Positions 15,410 to 25,396 of a stretch of 37,446 nt of DNA are shown in pieces (position 1 is the stretch's first letter; every line of letters begins with the position of its first letter). The stretch is taken from NCBI GenBank assembly GCA_023431405.1, contig JAEYVZ010000076.1, forward strand, positions 1 through 37,446, given 5' to 3'. The DNA comes from Actinomycetes bacterium. GTDB taxonomy: Bacteria; Actinomycetota; Actinomycetes; Actinomycetales; Microbacteriaceae. The position numbers and the translations under genes are program-made. The notes below the pieces were generated by a model. It had not been told where the DNA came from. It searched no databases and worked only from the letters and a program-made list of their open reading frames with translations.

Positions 15410-16326
15410 TACTTGACTGCTCCTGCGGTGATGCCGCGCGTGAGGGTGCGCTGGAAGATGAGGAAGAAGATGAGGGTGGGGATGATGCCGAGGAGAGCGG
15501 AGGCGCTCGTCGTGGTGACGTCCATGAGACGGTCGCCCTGCAGCACGCTGATCGCCACCGGCACCGTCTGGTTGGCGTTCGAAGCGAGGAACGTGAGCGG
15601 GATGAGGAACTCGTTCCAGGTCCAGATGAAGAAGAAGATGAGCAGCACCGACAGGGTCGGGCGGCTGATCGGGAAGACGACCCGCCACAGGATCTGCCAG
15701 CGCGTCGCACCATCGAGAGATGCCGCTTCCAGCACCTCCTTCGGGAACGTGCCGTACACCGACGACAGCAGGTAGGTGCCGAAGGCGGCCTGCACGACGG
15801 TGAACACGATGATGACCGACCACACGTTGTCGTAGAGGCCCACCTCTTTGAACATGAAGTAGAGGGGGTAGAGCAGCGCCTCCTGCGGCAGCAGGTTGGC
15901 CATCAGGAACAGGAGCACGATCCACGCGCGTCCCCGCACGCGGCCGATGCCGATCGCGAACGCGTTGAACATGGAGATGCTCACCGCCAGCACCGCGACG
16001 ACCCCCGAGATGAAGAGGGAGTTCCACACCTTCTCCGGGAAGTTCACCCGCTCCCAGAACTTCACGATGCCCGTGAGATCGAGCGTCTCCGGCAGCGCGA
16101 GCGGGCCGGAGGTGGCGTAGTCGACGGGCGACTTGAACGAGTTCACCAGCACGAGGTAGAACGGCGCGACCACGGCGAGCGCGCCGACGACGACGAGGGC
16201 GATGACGAGCCAGTCGACACCGCGCCGCTTCGTCATTCCGCCGCGGGGGCGGGGCGTCTTCGAGCTCCGGGGTCCCTCGACGGTCGTCGCGGCCGCCGTG
16301 GCGGTGAGAACGGTTCCGGCGGCCAT
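15409..16326 (-). CDS. Carbohydrate ABC transporter permease (MalG-type)
   Basis: A 305-aa inner-membrane subunit of a CUT1-type sugar importer. A Thr/Pro-rich basic N-terminus of about 38 aa precedes six expected membrane helices. The cytoplasmic EAA loop, which contacts the ATPase, is visible at about 195-215 (EVLEAASLDGATRWQILWRV, continuing to VVFPISRP). The C-terminus ends with the MalG-like TRGITAGAVK. It starts at a TGATG overlap with the first permease and abuts the alpha-xylosidase gene, so all three are coupled. No ATPase gene lies in the operon; CUT1 systems of actinobacteria commonly share one MsiK-type ATPase encoded elsewhere. Confidence 0.93.
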   Translation of the reverse strand: MAAGTVLTATAAATTVEGPRSSKTPRPRGGMTKRRGVDWLVIALVVVGALAVVAPFYLVLVNSFKSPVDYATSGPLALPETLDLTGIVKFWERVNFPEKVWNSLFISGVVAVLAVSISMFNAFAIGIGRVRGRAWIVLLFLMANLLPQEALLYPLYFMFKEVGLYDNVWSVIIVFTVVQAAFGTYLLSSVYGTFPKEVLEAASLDGATRWQILWRVVFPISRPTLSVLLIFFFIWTWNEFLIPLTFLASNANQTVPVAISVLQGDRLMDVTTTSASALLGIIPTLIFFLIFQRTLTRGITAGAVK

Positions 16327-17288
16327 CACAGTCCCGCCCTTTCCTTCTGCTCGAGCGAGTTCTGCACGCGGATGAAGATGATCGAGACGATGACGACCAC
16401 GATCGTCAGCACGGTCGCGATCGTCGCGCCGTACCCGACGTTCCGCTTCGTGAAGAACTCCTGGTAGGCGTAGAACGCGGGCACGAGGGTCGATCCGGCC
16501 GGCCCGCCGCGCGTGATGATGTAGACCGGTCCGAACACCTTCAGCGCGGCGATCGTGCACGTGAGGGTGACGACGAAGATCTCCGGGCGGATGATGCTCA
16601 TCGTGATGGCGGTGAACCGCTGGAACCAGTTCGCCCCGTCGAGTTCGGCGGCCTCGTACAGCTCCGGGTCGACCCGCTGCAGCGCCGCCATGAACACGAC
16701 GATCGGGTAGCCGATCTGCACCCACACCATGACGACCATGAGCACGATCAGCGCTGAGGGCATCTGCCCCAGCCAGTCGTAGGGGGCGATCCCGAACCAG
16801 CCGAGCACCTGGTTGAGCGCGCCGTCTTTCCCGGGCCGCACGATCCAGCCGATCACGATGCCGGCGACGGCGATCGGCAGGATCTGCGGCAGGTAGTAGG
16901 TGGCCCGCAGGAAGCTTGCGACCCTGCCGCCGTACTTGCGTCCGACGACGTCGAACAGGGCGGCCGCCACGACCAGTCCGACGATGGTCGGCACGACCAC
17001 CATCGCGATGATCATCCAGACCGAGTTGGAGAACGACGTCCAGAAGTCGCCGTCGCCGAAGAGCTTCACCCAGTTGTCGAGACCGATGAACTCCGGCTCG
17101 CGCACGCCCCGCCACTTCGTGAAGGTGAGGTACACGTTCCACACGAGCGGCACGATGACCACGACCAGCAGCAGCACGAAGCCGGGGAGCAGGTACAGCC
17201 AGTAGGCGCCCGTCCCGCCCTTCCGCTGGGGGATCGACGGCTCTTCGGGCGGCAGCTTCGCGCGCCGCGCGCGCTTCTCAGCAAGCAT
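16326..17288 (-). CDS. Carbohydrate ABC transporter permease (MalF-type)
   Basis: A 320-aa membrane subunit. After a charged N-terminus (MLAEKRARRAKLPPEE) the first helix is AYWLYLLPGFVLLLVVVIVP, then FTKWRGVREPEFIGLDNWVKL, a typical MalF-group periplasmic stretch. The EAA loop is at about 210-230 (ELYEAAELDGANWFQRF, then TAITMSIIRP). Two partners make the sugar channel together with the second permease. The open frame extends to 17354, but ATG 17288 has GGAGAG 4 nt upstream and gives the normal length. A GC hairpin sits in the 74 nt between the binding-protein gene and this start. Confidence 0.93.
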   Translation of the reverse strand: MLAEKRARRAKLPPEEPSIPQRKGGTGAYWLYLLPGFVLLLVVVIVPLVWNVYLTFTKWRGVREPEFIGLDNWVKLFGDGDFWTSFSNSVWMIIAMVVVPTIVGLVVAAALFDVVGRKYGGRVASFLRATYYLPQILPIAVAGIVIGWIVRPGKDGALNQVLGWFGIAPYDWLGQMPSALIVLMVVMVWVQIGYPIVVFMAALQRVDPELYEAAELDGANWFQRFTAITMSIIRPEIFVVTLTCTIAALKVFGPVYIITRGGPAGSTLVPAFYAYQEFFTKRNVGYGATIATVLTIVVVIVSIIFIRVQNSLEQKERAGL

Positions 17289-17315
17289 GGGACTCTCCAG
17301 GATGGGCGTGCGGAC

Positions 17316-17346
17316 GGCGCCGGCGGCTGCATGGGCCGGCGGCGCC
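17316..17346 (-). other. GC-rich hairpin between binding-protein and permease genes
   Basis: CGCCGGC (17318-17324) pairs with GCCGGCG (17335-17341) around a 10-nt loop, and GG/CC can extend it beyond a bulge. It lies 28 nt before the permease ATG. Such hairpins after sugar-binding-protein genes often protect the upstream message or partially terminate, giving more binding protein than permease. There is no U tract. Confidence 0.45.
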
Positions 17347-17362
17347 GCCCTCACGGGATCGA

Positions 17363-18685
17363 TCAGCGGAACTCCGCGGTTCCCTCGTCGTACTGTTCGC
17401 CGAGGTTGGCGTTGGTGGTCGCGGCATCCTGCACCCCGGTGACGAGACCCTGCAGCTCCTGGACGATCACGTCGTAGAAGCCGGGAGCGGGCCAGTCGGG
17501 GTAGAACGACAGACCATCGTTGTCGAGCACCGTGTTGAAGGTCTCGATGAGCTCCGCGCTCTTCTCATCGGTGATGTCGGCGGGGTCTGCGGCGACGGGC
17601 ACACCACCGCTGTTGCCGATGATCGCCTGGATCTCGGGGCGCATCGTGATGTCGATGAACTCGTAGGCGAGGTCGGCATTCGAGGCGTTCTCGGGCACGA
17701 CCCAGAGGTTCCCCGACGAGCCGAGCGACAGGGTGGAGCCCGGGAACGCCTCGAGGGTCCAGTCGAAGCCGGTCGCCTCGTTCACGAAGCGGCCGTACCA
17801 CCACGAGCCGGAGACGAAGATGGGCGCGCTGCCGTTGATGAACGACACTCCGGCATCCTCCGCCTTCACCGACGACACGTCGGAGGCGATGTAACCCTTG
17901 TCGACGTAGTCGAGGAGCGTCTCGCTCGCGTACGTCACTTCCGGCCCCTGCCAGTCGACCGGGTTGGCATACAGCTGGTAGTCGTCGACGAACGACCGGT
18001 CGCCCTTCGAGAGCGCGAGCTGGTACCACAGCTGCCCGAGGGGATACTCGGCGCCGGCCTCGGCAAGCGGCGTGATGCCCTTGTCCACGAAGGCATCGAG
18101 GACGTCGATGAACTCGTCGTAGGTGGTCGGAACCTCGAGCCCGGCATCGGCGAACGCGTCGAGGTTGTAGTAGACGCCGACGAACTCGCCGTAGTTCGGA
18201 ATGCCGTACCAGGTGTCGCCGCCCATGACGCCGTCTTCGGAGTACTTCGCCGTCGTCTGCAGCGAGGGCGCGAGCTTGTCGGCCCAGCCGTACTCCGCCA
18301 CCGCGTCGGAGATGTCGGCGATGAGTCCCGTGCTGGCGAGGAAGCCGGCGGTCGCGTTGCCCTTGTTGAACTCCATGAGATCGGGCGCCGCGTCGGTGTC
18401 GAGCACCTGGCTCGCCGTCTTCTGGATCTGCTCGAACGACTTCTCCTCGAATTCGACGGTCGCGCCCGTCTCCTCTTCGAAGACCTTGATGGCCTCGGCC
18501 CAGGCCTTGCCCATCGCGCTGTCGGCGCCCTCGTAGTGCCACAGCTTGAGGGTCTTCCCCTCGGTGCTGTCGCTGTCGTCGTCGCCCCCCGTGCCCGCGC
18601 ACGCGGCGAACGCGAGTGCTCCGATCGTCAGGACGCCGACGGCGGCAAGGCCGCGCCGGGTGGTGCTTCGTGTGATTCGTGCCAT
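17363..18685 (-). CDS. Sugar-binding lipoprotein of an ABC importer
   Basis: A 440-aa extracytoplasmic solute-binding protein (family 1). It has a lipoprotein signal: basic MARITRSTTRR, hydrophobic segment, lipobox LAFAAC with Cys29. Mature features include LKLWHYEGADS near the N-terminus, VFEEETGATVEFEEKS, DLMEFNKGN, and late WWYGRF and NLWVVPENASNADLAYEFI, typical of carbohydrate-binding proteins. It delivers the sugar to the two downstream permeases; a xyloside oligosaccharide is inferred from the GH31 gene in the operon. ATG 18685 is fixed by AAAGGAG 8 nt upstream. Transcription starts at the LacI-controlled promoter 18740-18767. Confidence 0.94.
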   Translation of the reverse strand: MARITRSTTRRGLAAVGVLTIGALAFAACAGTGGDDDSDSTEGKTLKLWHYEGADSAMGKAWAEAIKVFEEETGATVEFEEKSFEQIQKTASQVLDTDAAPDLMEFNKGNATAGFLASTGLIADISDAVAEYGWADKLAPSLQTTAKYSEDGVMGGDTWYGIPNYGEFVGVYYNLDAFADAGLEVPTTYDEFIDVLDAFVDKGITPLAEAGAEYPLGQLWYQLALSKGDRSFVDDYQLYANPVDWQGPEVTYASETLLDYVDKGYIASDVSSVKAEDAGVSFINGSAPIFVSGSWWYGRFVNEATGFDWTLEAFPGSTLSLGSSGNLWVVPENASNADLAYEFIDITMRPEIQAIIGNSGGVPVAADPADITDEKSAELIETFNTVLDNDGLSFYPDWPAPGFYDVIVQELQGLVTGVQDAATTNANLGEQYDEGTAEFR

Positions 18686-18739
18686 CTCGGCACTCCTTTC
18701 GCAGTGACCTTCGTTGGTCGTGGGTGTGTCGCCACCAGG

Positions 18740-18767
18740 AGCGTCGAAGCGCTTCGATGACGGGCAA
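18740..18767 (-). promoter_or_regulatory. Xyloside-operon promoter with LacI operator between -35 and -10
   Basis: TCGAAGCGCTTCGA (18744-18757) is a perfect 14-bp palindrome with the central CG typical of LacI/GalR operators. On the minus strand it fills the gap between a -35 TTGCCC (18767-18762) and a -10 GACGCT (18745-18740), 16 nt apart, so a bound repressor would exclude RNA polymerase. The same word occurs twice in front of the adjacent lacI gene. Confidence 0.8.
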
Positions 18768-18794
18768 ACAGGAACGGTCTTCAGTTGGGGCCGC

Positions 18795-19808
18795 TCAGCC
18801 GCGGGGCGGAGCGACCGACTGCCGATCGACGTACGTCGGGGCGATGAGGTGCAGCGTGGGTTCCGGGGGGTGATCGGACAGGCAGCGGAGCGCGAGCTCC
18901 ACGGCGAGGTCGCACGAGGCCTCGGGGATGAGAGGGATCGTGTCGACGGGAGTGGGGAGCGCCTGCGTGTCGAACGAGGCGGCCACCGACAGGAGTGAGA
19001 CATCGGCAGGTGCCCTGAGTCCGCGCTCATCGAGCTCAGCGAGCACCTCCTGGTGCACGTCGTCGGCGGCGTGGAGGAGGAGGGCGGTCGCCCCCGCGTC
19101 GAGCAGCTCGCGCACGGCGCGTCGCGTCGCGGCGGCACTCGTGGCCGCGGAGCCGGAAGTGCGGAAGTGGGCGGTGACGCCCCGCTCCTGCGCGCGCCGC
19201 TCGTAGGCGCGGCGCAGGCGCGGAGGGAAGTTGGACTTCTCGTAGGCGACCGCCGGCTGACCCACGAGTCCGATGACGCGGTGCCCGGCATCCGCGACGC
19301 GGTCGACGGCGAGCACCGCGGCCGCGTCGAAGTCGAGGTCGACACAGACGAGACCCTCGCTGTCGTCGGGCACGCCGATGAACACCGAAGGCGTGTCGAT
19401 CTCACGGGCGAGAGGCACACGCTCGTCGTCGGGCGCGACATCGAGCACCAGGATCGCGTCGACCAGCCCCGTCGAGGCCACCCGCCGCATGCCCGCAGAA
19501 GCCTGCTCGTCGGTCAGGAGCAGGATGTCGTAGTCGTGGCGGCGCGCGGCGATCGTCGTCGCGAGCACGAAGGCCATGTGGGTGGGAGCGTGCGAGTCAC
19601 GGCGGAGCGGCTCCGTGAGGGCGAAGATCTGCGTGCGACTGCCGGCGAGCATCCGCGCGCCGGCGTTGGGGCTGTACCCGAGGGCGCGCACCGCCTCTTC
19701 GATGCGGCGACGCGTGTCGGCCGAGACGGGACGCTTGCCGCTCAGCGCGTACGACACGGTGCTGATCGACACCCCGGCGGCCTGGGCCACCTCGGTGATG
19801 TTCGCCAT
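18795..19808 (-). CDS. LacI-family repressor of the alpha-xyloside operon
   Basis: A 337-aa regulator. The N-terminal HTH (ITEVAQAAGVSISTVSYALS, residues 4-23) and hinge (PNAGARMLAGSRT) are canonical. The rest is a periplasmic-binding-protein-like sensor domain, ending SVAPPRG. The start is supported by CGGAG 5 nt before the ATG. It lies directly upstream of the binding-protein gene in the same direction but with the operon promoter between them. Identical CGAAGCGCTTCG operators precede both its own gene and the operon, so it almost certainly represses both. The inducer is probably the transported xyloside or a breakdown product; this is inferred. Confidence 0.94.
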   Translation of the reverse strand: MANITEVAQAAGVSISTVSYALSGKRPVSADTRRRIEEAVRALGYSPNAGARMLAGSRTQIFALTEPLRRDSHAPTHMAFVLATTIAARRHDYDILLLTDEQASAGMRRVASTGLVDAILVLDVAPDDERVPLAREIDTPSVFIGVPDDSEGLVCVDLDFDAAAVLAVDRVADAGHRVIGLVGQPAVAYEKSNFPPRLRRAYERRAQERGVTAHFRTSGSAATSAAATRRAVRELLDAGATALLLHAADDVHQEVLAELDERGLRAPADVSLLSVAASFDTQALPTPVDTIPLIPEASCDLAVELALRCLSDHPPEPTLHLIAPTYVDRQSVAPPRG

Positions 19809-19879
19809 GTCGACTCCGTCGTCTGAGGCCGCGGTCTTCGTCGGCCCATCTGGATCTCCGCCGCCCGGGCGGGCGACGT

Positions 19880-19939
19880 CGAAGCGCTTCGTCGAAACGC
19901 TTCGCCGCCATGCTAGAGCGACCGGCGCCCCTCGCGCAA
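19880..19939 (-). promoter_or_regulatory. lacI promoter with tandem LacI operators
   Basis: The minus strand has TTGCGC (19939-19934) and TAGCAT (19915-19910) 18 nt apart. Immediately downstream lie CGAAACGCTTCG (19904-19893, one mismatch) and CGAAGCGCTTCG (19891-19880, perfect), centres 13 bp apart. This places both sites over the predicted transcription start, a road-block position for autorepression. Confidence 0.75.
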
Positions 19940-19986
19940 GGCATTTGTGGCATTTACCAACAAATATGTTCCGCGTGCGGATACGA

Positions 19987-20020
19987 CGAAGAGCGGATGC
20001 CGTGTGGCATCCGCTCTTCG
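19987..20020 (-). terminator. clpC terminator, perfect 15-bp hairpin containing GGATGCC
   Basis: CGAAGAGCGGATGCC (19987-20001) and GGCATCCGCTCTTCG (20006-20020) form a perfect 15-bp stem with a GTGT loop, 13 nt beyond the clpC stop. There is no U tract. Half of it (GGCATCCGCTCTTC) recurs in the hairpin at 23469-23493. Confidence 0.8.
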
Positions 20021-20033
20021 TGTGGAGGTGGTC

Positions 20034-22559
<2,526 letters not shown>

Positions 22560-22633
22560 CGTCCACTCCTTCACGCGCCGAGTCTTCTGACGCTTACGAA
22601 AGACGATAACCACCACGAGAAGGCGGTATGCCC

Positions 22634-22652
22634 GTGTTCGCCGTCGGCGCAC
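22634..22652 (-). promoter_or_regulatory. Candidate ClgR operator upstream of clpC
   Basis: GTGTTCGCCGTCGGCGCAC contains the dyad CGCC-GTC-GGCG (22639-22649), close to the ClgR box described for Corynebacterium and Streptomyces clp genes (CGC-rich arms with a short spacer, flanked by TT/AA). One flank fits poorly (CGCAC instead of CGAAC). The position about 80 bp before the clpC start suits an activator. The assignment is tentative. Confidence 0.35.
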
Positions 22653-22678
22653 CGCTTCCCGCGCCCGCCGGAGACCAT

Positions 22679-22709
22679 CCCGCGCGGACGAGGCGCCGCC
22701 TCGCGCGGG
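22679..22709 (-). terminator. Hairpin after the duplicated-domain lipoprotein gene
   Basis: CCCGCGCG (22679-22686) pairs perfectly with CGCGCGGG (22702-22709), and the interior can add AGG/CCT pairs around GCGCCG. It begins 11 nt beyond the stop at 22721. No U tract is present. Confidence 0.55.
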
Positions 22710-22720
22710 GAGGACGGGGC

Positions 22721-23449
22721 TCAGCCGATCGGGATGGGCTTACCGACCTCGCGGTCGCCCGGTGCGCCGCCCGAAAGACCCCCCAGGGTCACGGTCGCAT
22801 CGCGGGAGACGTCGCCCTCGGTGACGGCGACGGCGACCCGCGGGGCCATGTCCATCGTGCACACCTGGTCGGCACGCGCGGCTGCGAACGTCACGGCGAC
22901 CTCGGTGGGCGACACGACCGTCGTCGACTCGATCACGGGAGCGCACGACGACGACCCCCATGTGAGGATCGCGATCTTGTCATCGCCCGCCCATCCGGCC
23001 GACGGCGCGTAGTCCTCCACAGCGCCGCCCGTGTAGGGCGCGAGCGTCACGTCGGCGACGTCGTCGCCCAGCAGCACCTGCACGTCGAGGCCGTCGGCCG
23101 GCTCGACGCCGTCGGGCGCCGCGACCGCGAGAGCCTGCGGGACGAGGTCGTCGGTGCAGGGACCGTCGCCGGGCTCCGTGAGTGTCACGACCAGCACACC
23201 GCCGTCGAGCACGGCGTCTTCCACGCCCGGCCGGCACGTCGAGCTTCCGTACGTGATGACGGCGATCATCGAGCCGCCGTGGAGCCACGCGGCATCCGCC
23301 TCGAGCGGCGCGCTCCCCTGTGGCTTGGTCTGGCCGGCCGGGTCGGCGGGGGTCGTCTCACCGGCGCCGGGGGTCGTCGAGGTCGCGCAGCCCGCGAGCA
23401 TGAGCGCCGCCGCGGCGGCGGCCAGGGCGGGAGCGAGTCGTCGTGCCAT
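22721..23449 (-). CDS. Lipoprotein with two tandem copies of an uncharacterised domain
   Basis: A 242-aa exported lipoprotein. The signal ends in the lipobox LMLAGC (Cys21), followed by a Thr/Pro/Gly linker. Two repeats of about 75-80 aa follow: one with MIAVITYGSSTCRPGVEDAV ... PCTDDLVPQALAVAAPDGV, the other with KIAILTWGSSSCAPVIESTT ... VCTMDMAPRVAVAVTEGDV. Each copy has the pattern (I)A(V/I)(I)T(Y/W)GSS(S/T)C(R/A)P and a second C-T-x-D, so each probably has its own disulfide. The frame is open to 23464, but ATG 23449 has GGAAGG 7 nt upstream and gives a clean signal. The function is unknown; it is a cell-surface protein. It stands alone between hairpins. Confidence 0.8.
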   Translation of the reverse strand: MARRLAPALAAAAAALMLAGCATSTTPGAGETTPADPAGQTKPQGSAPLEADAAWLHGGSMIAVITYGSSTCRPGVEDAVLDGGVLVVTLTEPGDGPCTDDLVPQALAVAAPDGVEPADGLDVQVLLGDDVADVTLAPYTGGAVEDYAPSAGWAGDDKIAILTWGSSSCAPVIESTTVVSPTEVAVTFAAARADQVCTMDMAPRVAVAVTEGDVSRDATVTLGGLSGGAPGDREVGKPIPIG

Positions 23450-23468
23450 CGTGGAGCCTTCCATTCGG

Positions 23469-23493
23469 GCGGATGCCGTGGCATCCGCTCTTC
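23469..23493 (-). terminator. Hairpin between cls and the lipoprotein gene, sharing a repeat with the clpC terminator
   Basis: GCGGATGCC (23469-23477) is the exact complement of GGCATCCGC (23480-23488), so a 9-bp dyad with almost no loop is present; GGCATCCGCTCTTC (23480-23493) is identical to 20006-20019 in the clpC terminator. It lies about 50 nt after the cls stop and just before the lipoprotein ribosome binding site. Confidence 0.55.
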
Positions 23494-23540
23494 ACCTCAT
23501 CACCCAGGAGTGTCGGTGGCGGCCGTTCCGTCTCGGCGGC

Positions 23541-25010
23541 TCACTGCAGCGCCGAGGTGAGTCGTGCGAGGTTGTCGAGCACGGTCGAGCGCAGTGGCTG
23601 CTGCAGCCACTCCTCGAGTGTGAGCTCGCGCGAGTCGGCGCGGTACTGATCTTCGACGGCGCGCAGATCCGCGACGAACTCCTCACCGCGCACGAGCAGC
23701 GACATCTCGAGGTTGAGACCGAACGATCGCATGTCCATGTTGCTCGACCCGATCACCGCGACCTCATCGTCGACCGACATCGACTTCGAGTGGAGGATGT
23801 AGGGCCGCTTGTACATCCAGATACGCACGCCGGCTCGCAGCAGCGCTTCGTAGTAGCTGCGCTGCGCGTGATAGACCATCGCCTGGTCGCCTTCTTCGGA
23901 GACGAACAGCTCCACCTCGATCCCGCGCTGGCAGGTCGACTGGATAGCGGTGAGGAGAGCCTCGTCGGGCACGAAGTACGGGCTCACGATGATGATCTTG
24001 CGCTGGGCCGCGAACAGCAGCCCCATGAACAGCTTGAGGTTGTTCTGGAACTCGAACCCGGGGCCGGAGGGGATGATCTGGCAGTCGAGATCGCCGGAGC
24101 CCGGCTGCACGTCGAACAGCTCGATGCCCTCGACGACCTCGTCGGTCTCGCTGAACCAGTCGCTGAGGAAGACGGCGTTGATCGACGCCACGATCGGTCC
24201 ATCGATGCGCGCCATCATGTCGACCCAGTGCAGTCCCCGGCGGATGTTCTTGCGCAGGTTGTACGTGGAGTCGGTCACGTTCTGCGAGCCCATGAATGCG
24301 ACGACACCGTCGACGACGAGGAGCTTGCGGTGGTTGCGTAGATCGGGACGCTGGTACTTCCCCCGGAAGGGCTGCACCGGAAGCATGAGGTGCCATTCGG
24401 CGCCCATGGCATCGAGGCGCCGCAAGGTCTTCTTGTAGAAGGGCTTGCCGCGGTTCGCCCAGTGATCGAGGAGGACGCGCACCTTGACCCCGCGCTCGGA
24501 GACCTCTTCCATCGCCCGGAAGAAGTTGTCGGTCGCGGCGTCGGATTGCAGGATGTAGAACTCGACGTGCACGTAGTCTCGGGCTTCACGGATCGCATCG
24601 GCCATCGCGTCGAGACTCTCCTGGTAGCCGGAGATCATCGTCGCGCCGTTGTCGCCGGCGAGCGGGAGGGCGCCGAGGTTGCGGTTCAGTCGCACCAGCG
24701 AGCGGAACCATTCGGGTGCGTGAGGGCGCAGGGTGCCGAAGTCGAGCCCGGAGCTCGTGGCGCGGATGTAGTCGTTGATCTGTCGCTGCTTCTTGCGGCG
24801 CTTCCGCGGGAGGCGCGGGTTGCCGATGAGCAGGAACAGCAGGATGCCGACGATCGGGATGAAGTAGATGGCCAGCAGCCACGCCATCGCCGCCGTGGGG
24901 CGACGGTTGCGCGGGATGATGATGATCGCCAGCACGCGGACGACGATGTCGAAGGCGAGGACGATGAAGACCCACCAGGTCCACGTCCAGTCGACGGTGA
25001 TGCTCAGCAC
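23541..25010 (-). CDS. cls: Cardiolipin synthase, phospholipase D type
   Basis: A 489-aa membrane enzyme that makes cardiolipin from phosphatidylglycerol. Two N-terminal membrane helices (WVFIVLAFDIVVRVLAIIII and MAWLLAIYFIPIVGILLFLL) are followed by a basic stretch (RLPRKRRKKQRQ). Two HKD motifs complete the active site: His227-x-Lys229-x4-Asp234 (NHRKLLVVDG) and His407-x-Lys409-x4-Asp414 (LHSKSMSVDD), each followed by GSQN or GSSN. The start is GTG 25010, chosen because AGGAG lies 8 nt upstream, a -10 TACGCT is at 25045-25040, and the first helix follows directly; the longer frame to 25364 overlaps the small membrane gene. Confidence 0.95.
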   Translation of the reverse strand: MLSITVDWTWTWWVFIVLAFDIVVRVLAIIIIPRNRRPTAAMAWLLAIYFIPIVGILLFLLIGNPRLPRKRRKKQRQINDYIRATSSGLDFGTLRPHAPEWFRSLVRLNRNLGALPLAGDNGATMISGYQESLDAMADAIREARDYVHVEFYILQSDAATDNFFRAMEEVSERGVKVRVLLDHWANRGKPFYKKTLRRLDAMGAEWHLMLPVQPFRGKYQRPDLRNHRKLLVVDGVVAFMGSQNVTDSTYNLRKNIRRGLHWVDMMARIDGPIVASINAVFLSDWFSETDEVVEGIELFDVQPGSGDLDCQIIPSGPGFEFQNNLKLFMGLLFAAQRKIIIVSPYFVPDEALLTAIQSTCQRGIEVELFVSEEGDQAMVYHAQRSYYEALLRAGVRIWMYKRPYILHSKSMSVDDEVAVIGSSNMDMRSFGLNLEMSLLVRGEEFVADLRAVEDQYRADSRELTLEEWLQQPLRSTVLDNLARLTSALQ

Positions 25011-25089
25011 GTGTGCGCTCCTGCGATTCGGATGCGCCCAGCGTATCGGGCGGCGGCGACCCTGCCCGCTCGGCGGGCCGAGAGGGGGA

Positions 25090-25287
25090 TCAGCGGTTCG
25101 CGTCGTCGCCTGTGGAGGAGGGGGCGAGGCCGCGCTTGGCCCGTTCCTCCGCCTCGATGCGCGAGTACACACGCCGCTCCGTGCGGTCCATGCGAAGGAT
25201 CGAGCGCAGCACGAAGATGAACAGCCCGAGCACGACCACGGTCGGTGCAAGCGACCAGATGACGGCGCCCCAGTAGTCGTTGTCCAT
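25090..25287 (-). CDS. Small single-span membrane protein (65 aa)
   Basis: The protein has one hydrophobic segment (VIWSLAPTVVVLGLFIFVLRSIL, about 8-30) followed by a charged helix (RMDRTERRVYSRIEAEERAK) and a polar tail. This layout is common for small accessory membrane proteins of actinobacteria; I do not recognise a characterised family. The frame is open to 25455, but ATG 25287 is 7 nt after the -10 TACGAT (25300-25295), arguing for a leaderless start. It lies upstream of cls in the same direction, with a GCCCGC-TCG-GCGGGC hairpin (about 25064-25078) and a separate cls promoter in between, so a shared job is only a guess. Confidence 0.7.
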   Translation of the reverse strand: MDNDYWGAVIWSLAPTVVVLGLFIFVLRSILRMDRTERRVYSRIEAEERAKRGLAPSSTGDDANR

Positions 25288-25396
25288 GCCTTCCATCGTA
25301 CGACGTCTCCTCCACAGCGCCCCGTGCGCACGACCGCCTCCCCGGTCGACAGGGCGGATGTCACCGCCCCGACCGTCGCTCGCCGATGCTCGTCCG

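Noticed and set aside
16326..17354. Longer start (17354) for the first sugar permease
   Set aside because: The extra 22 residues span the intergenic hairpin; ATG 17288 has its own Shine-Dalgarno and the usual permease N-terminus.
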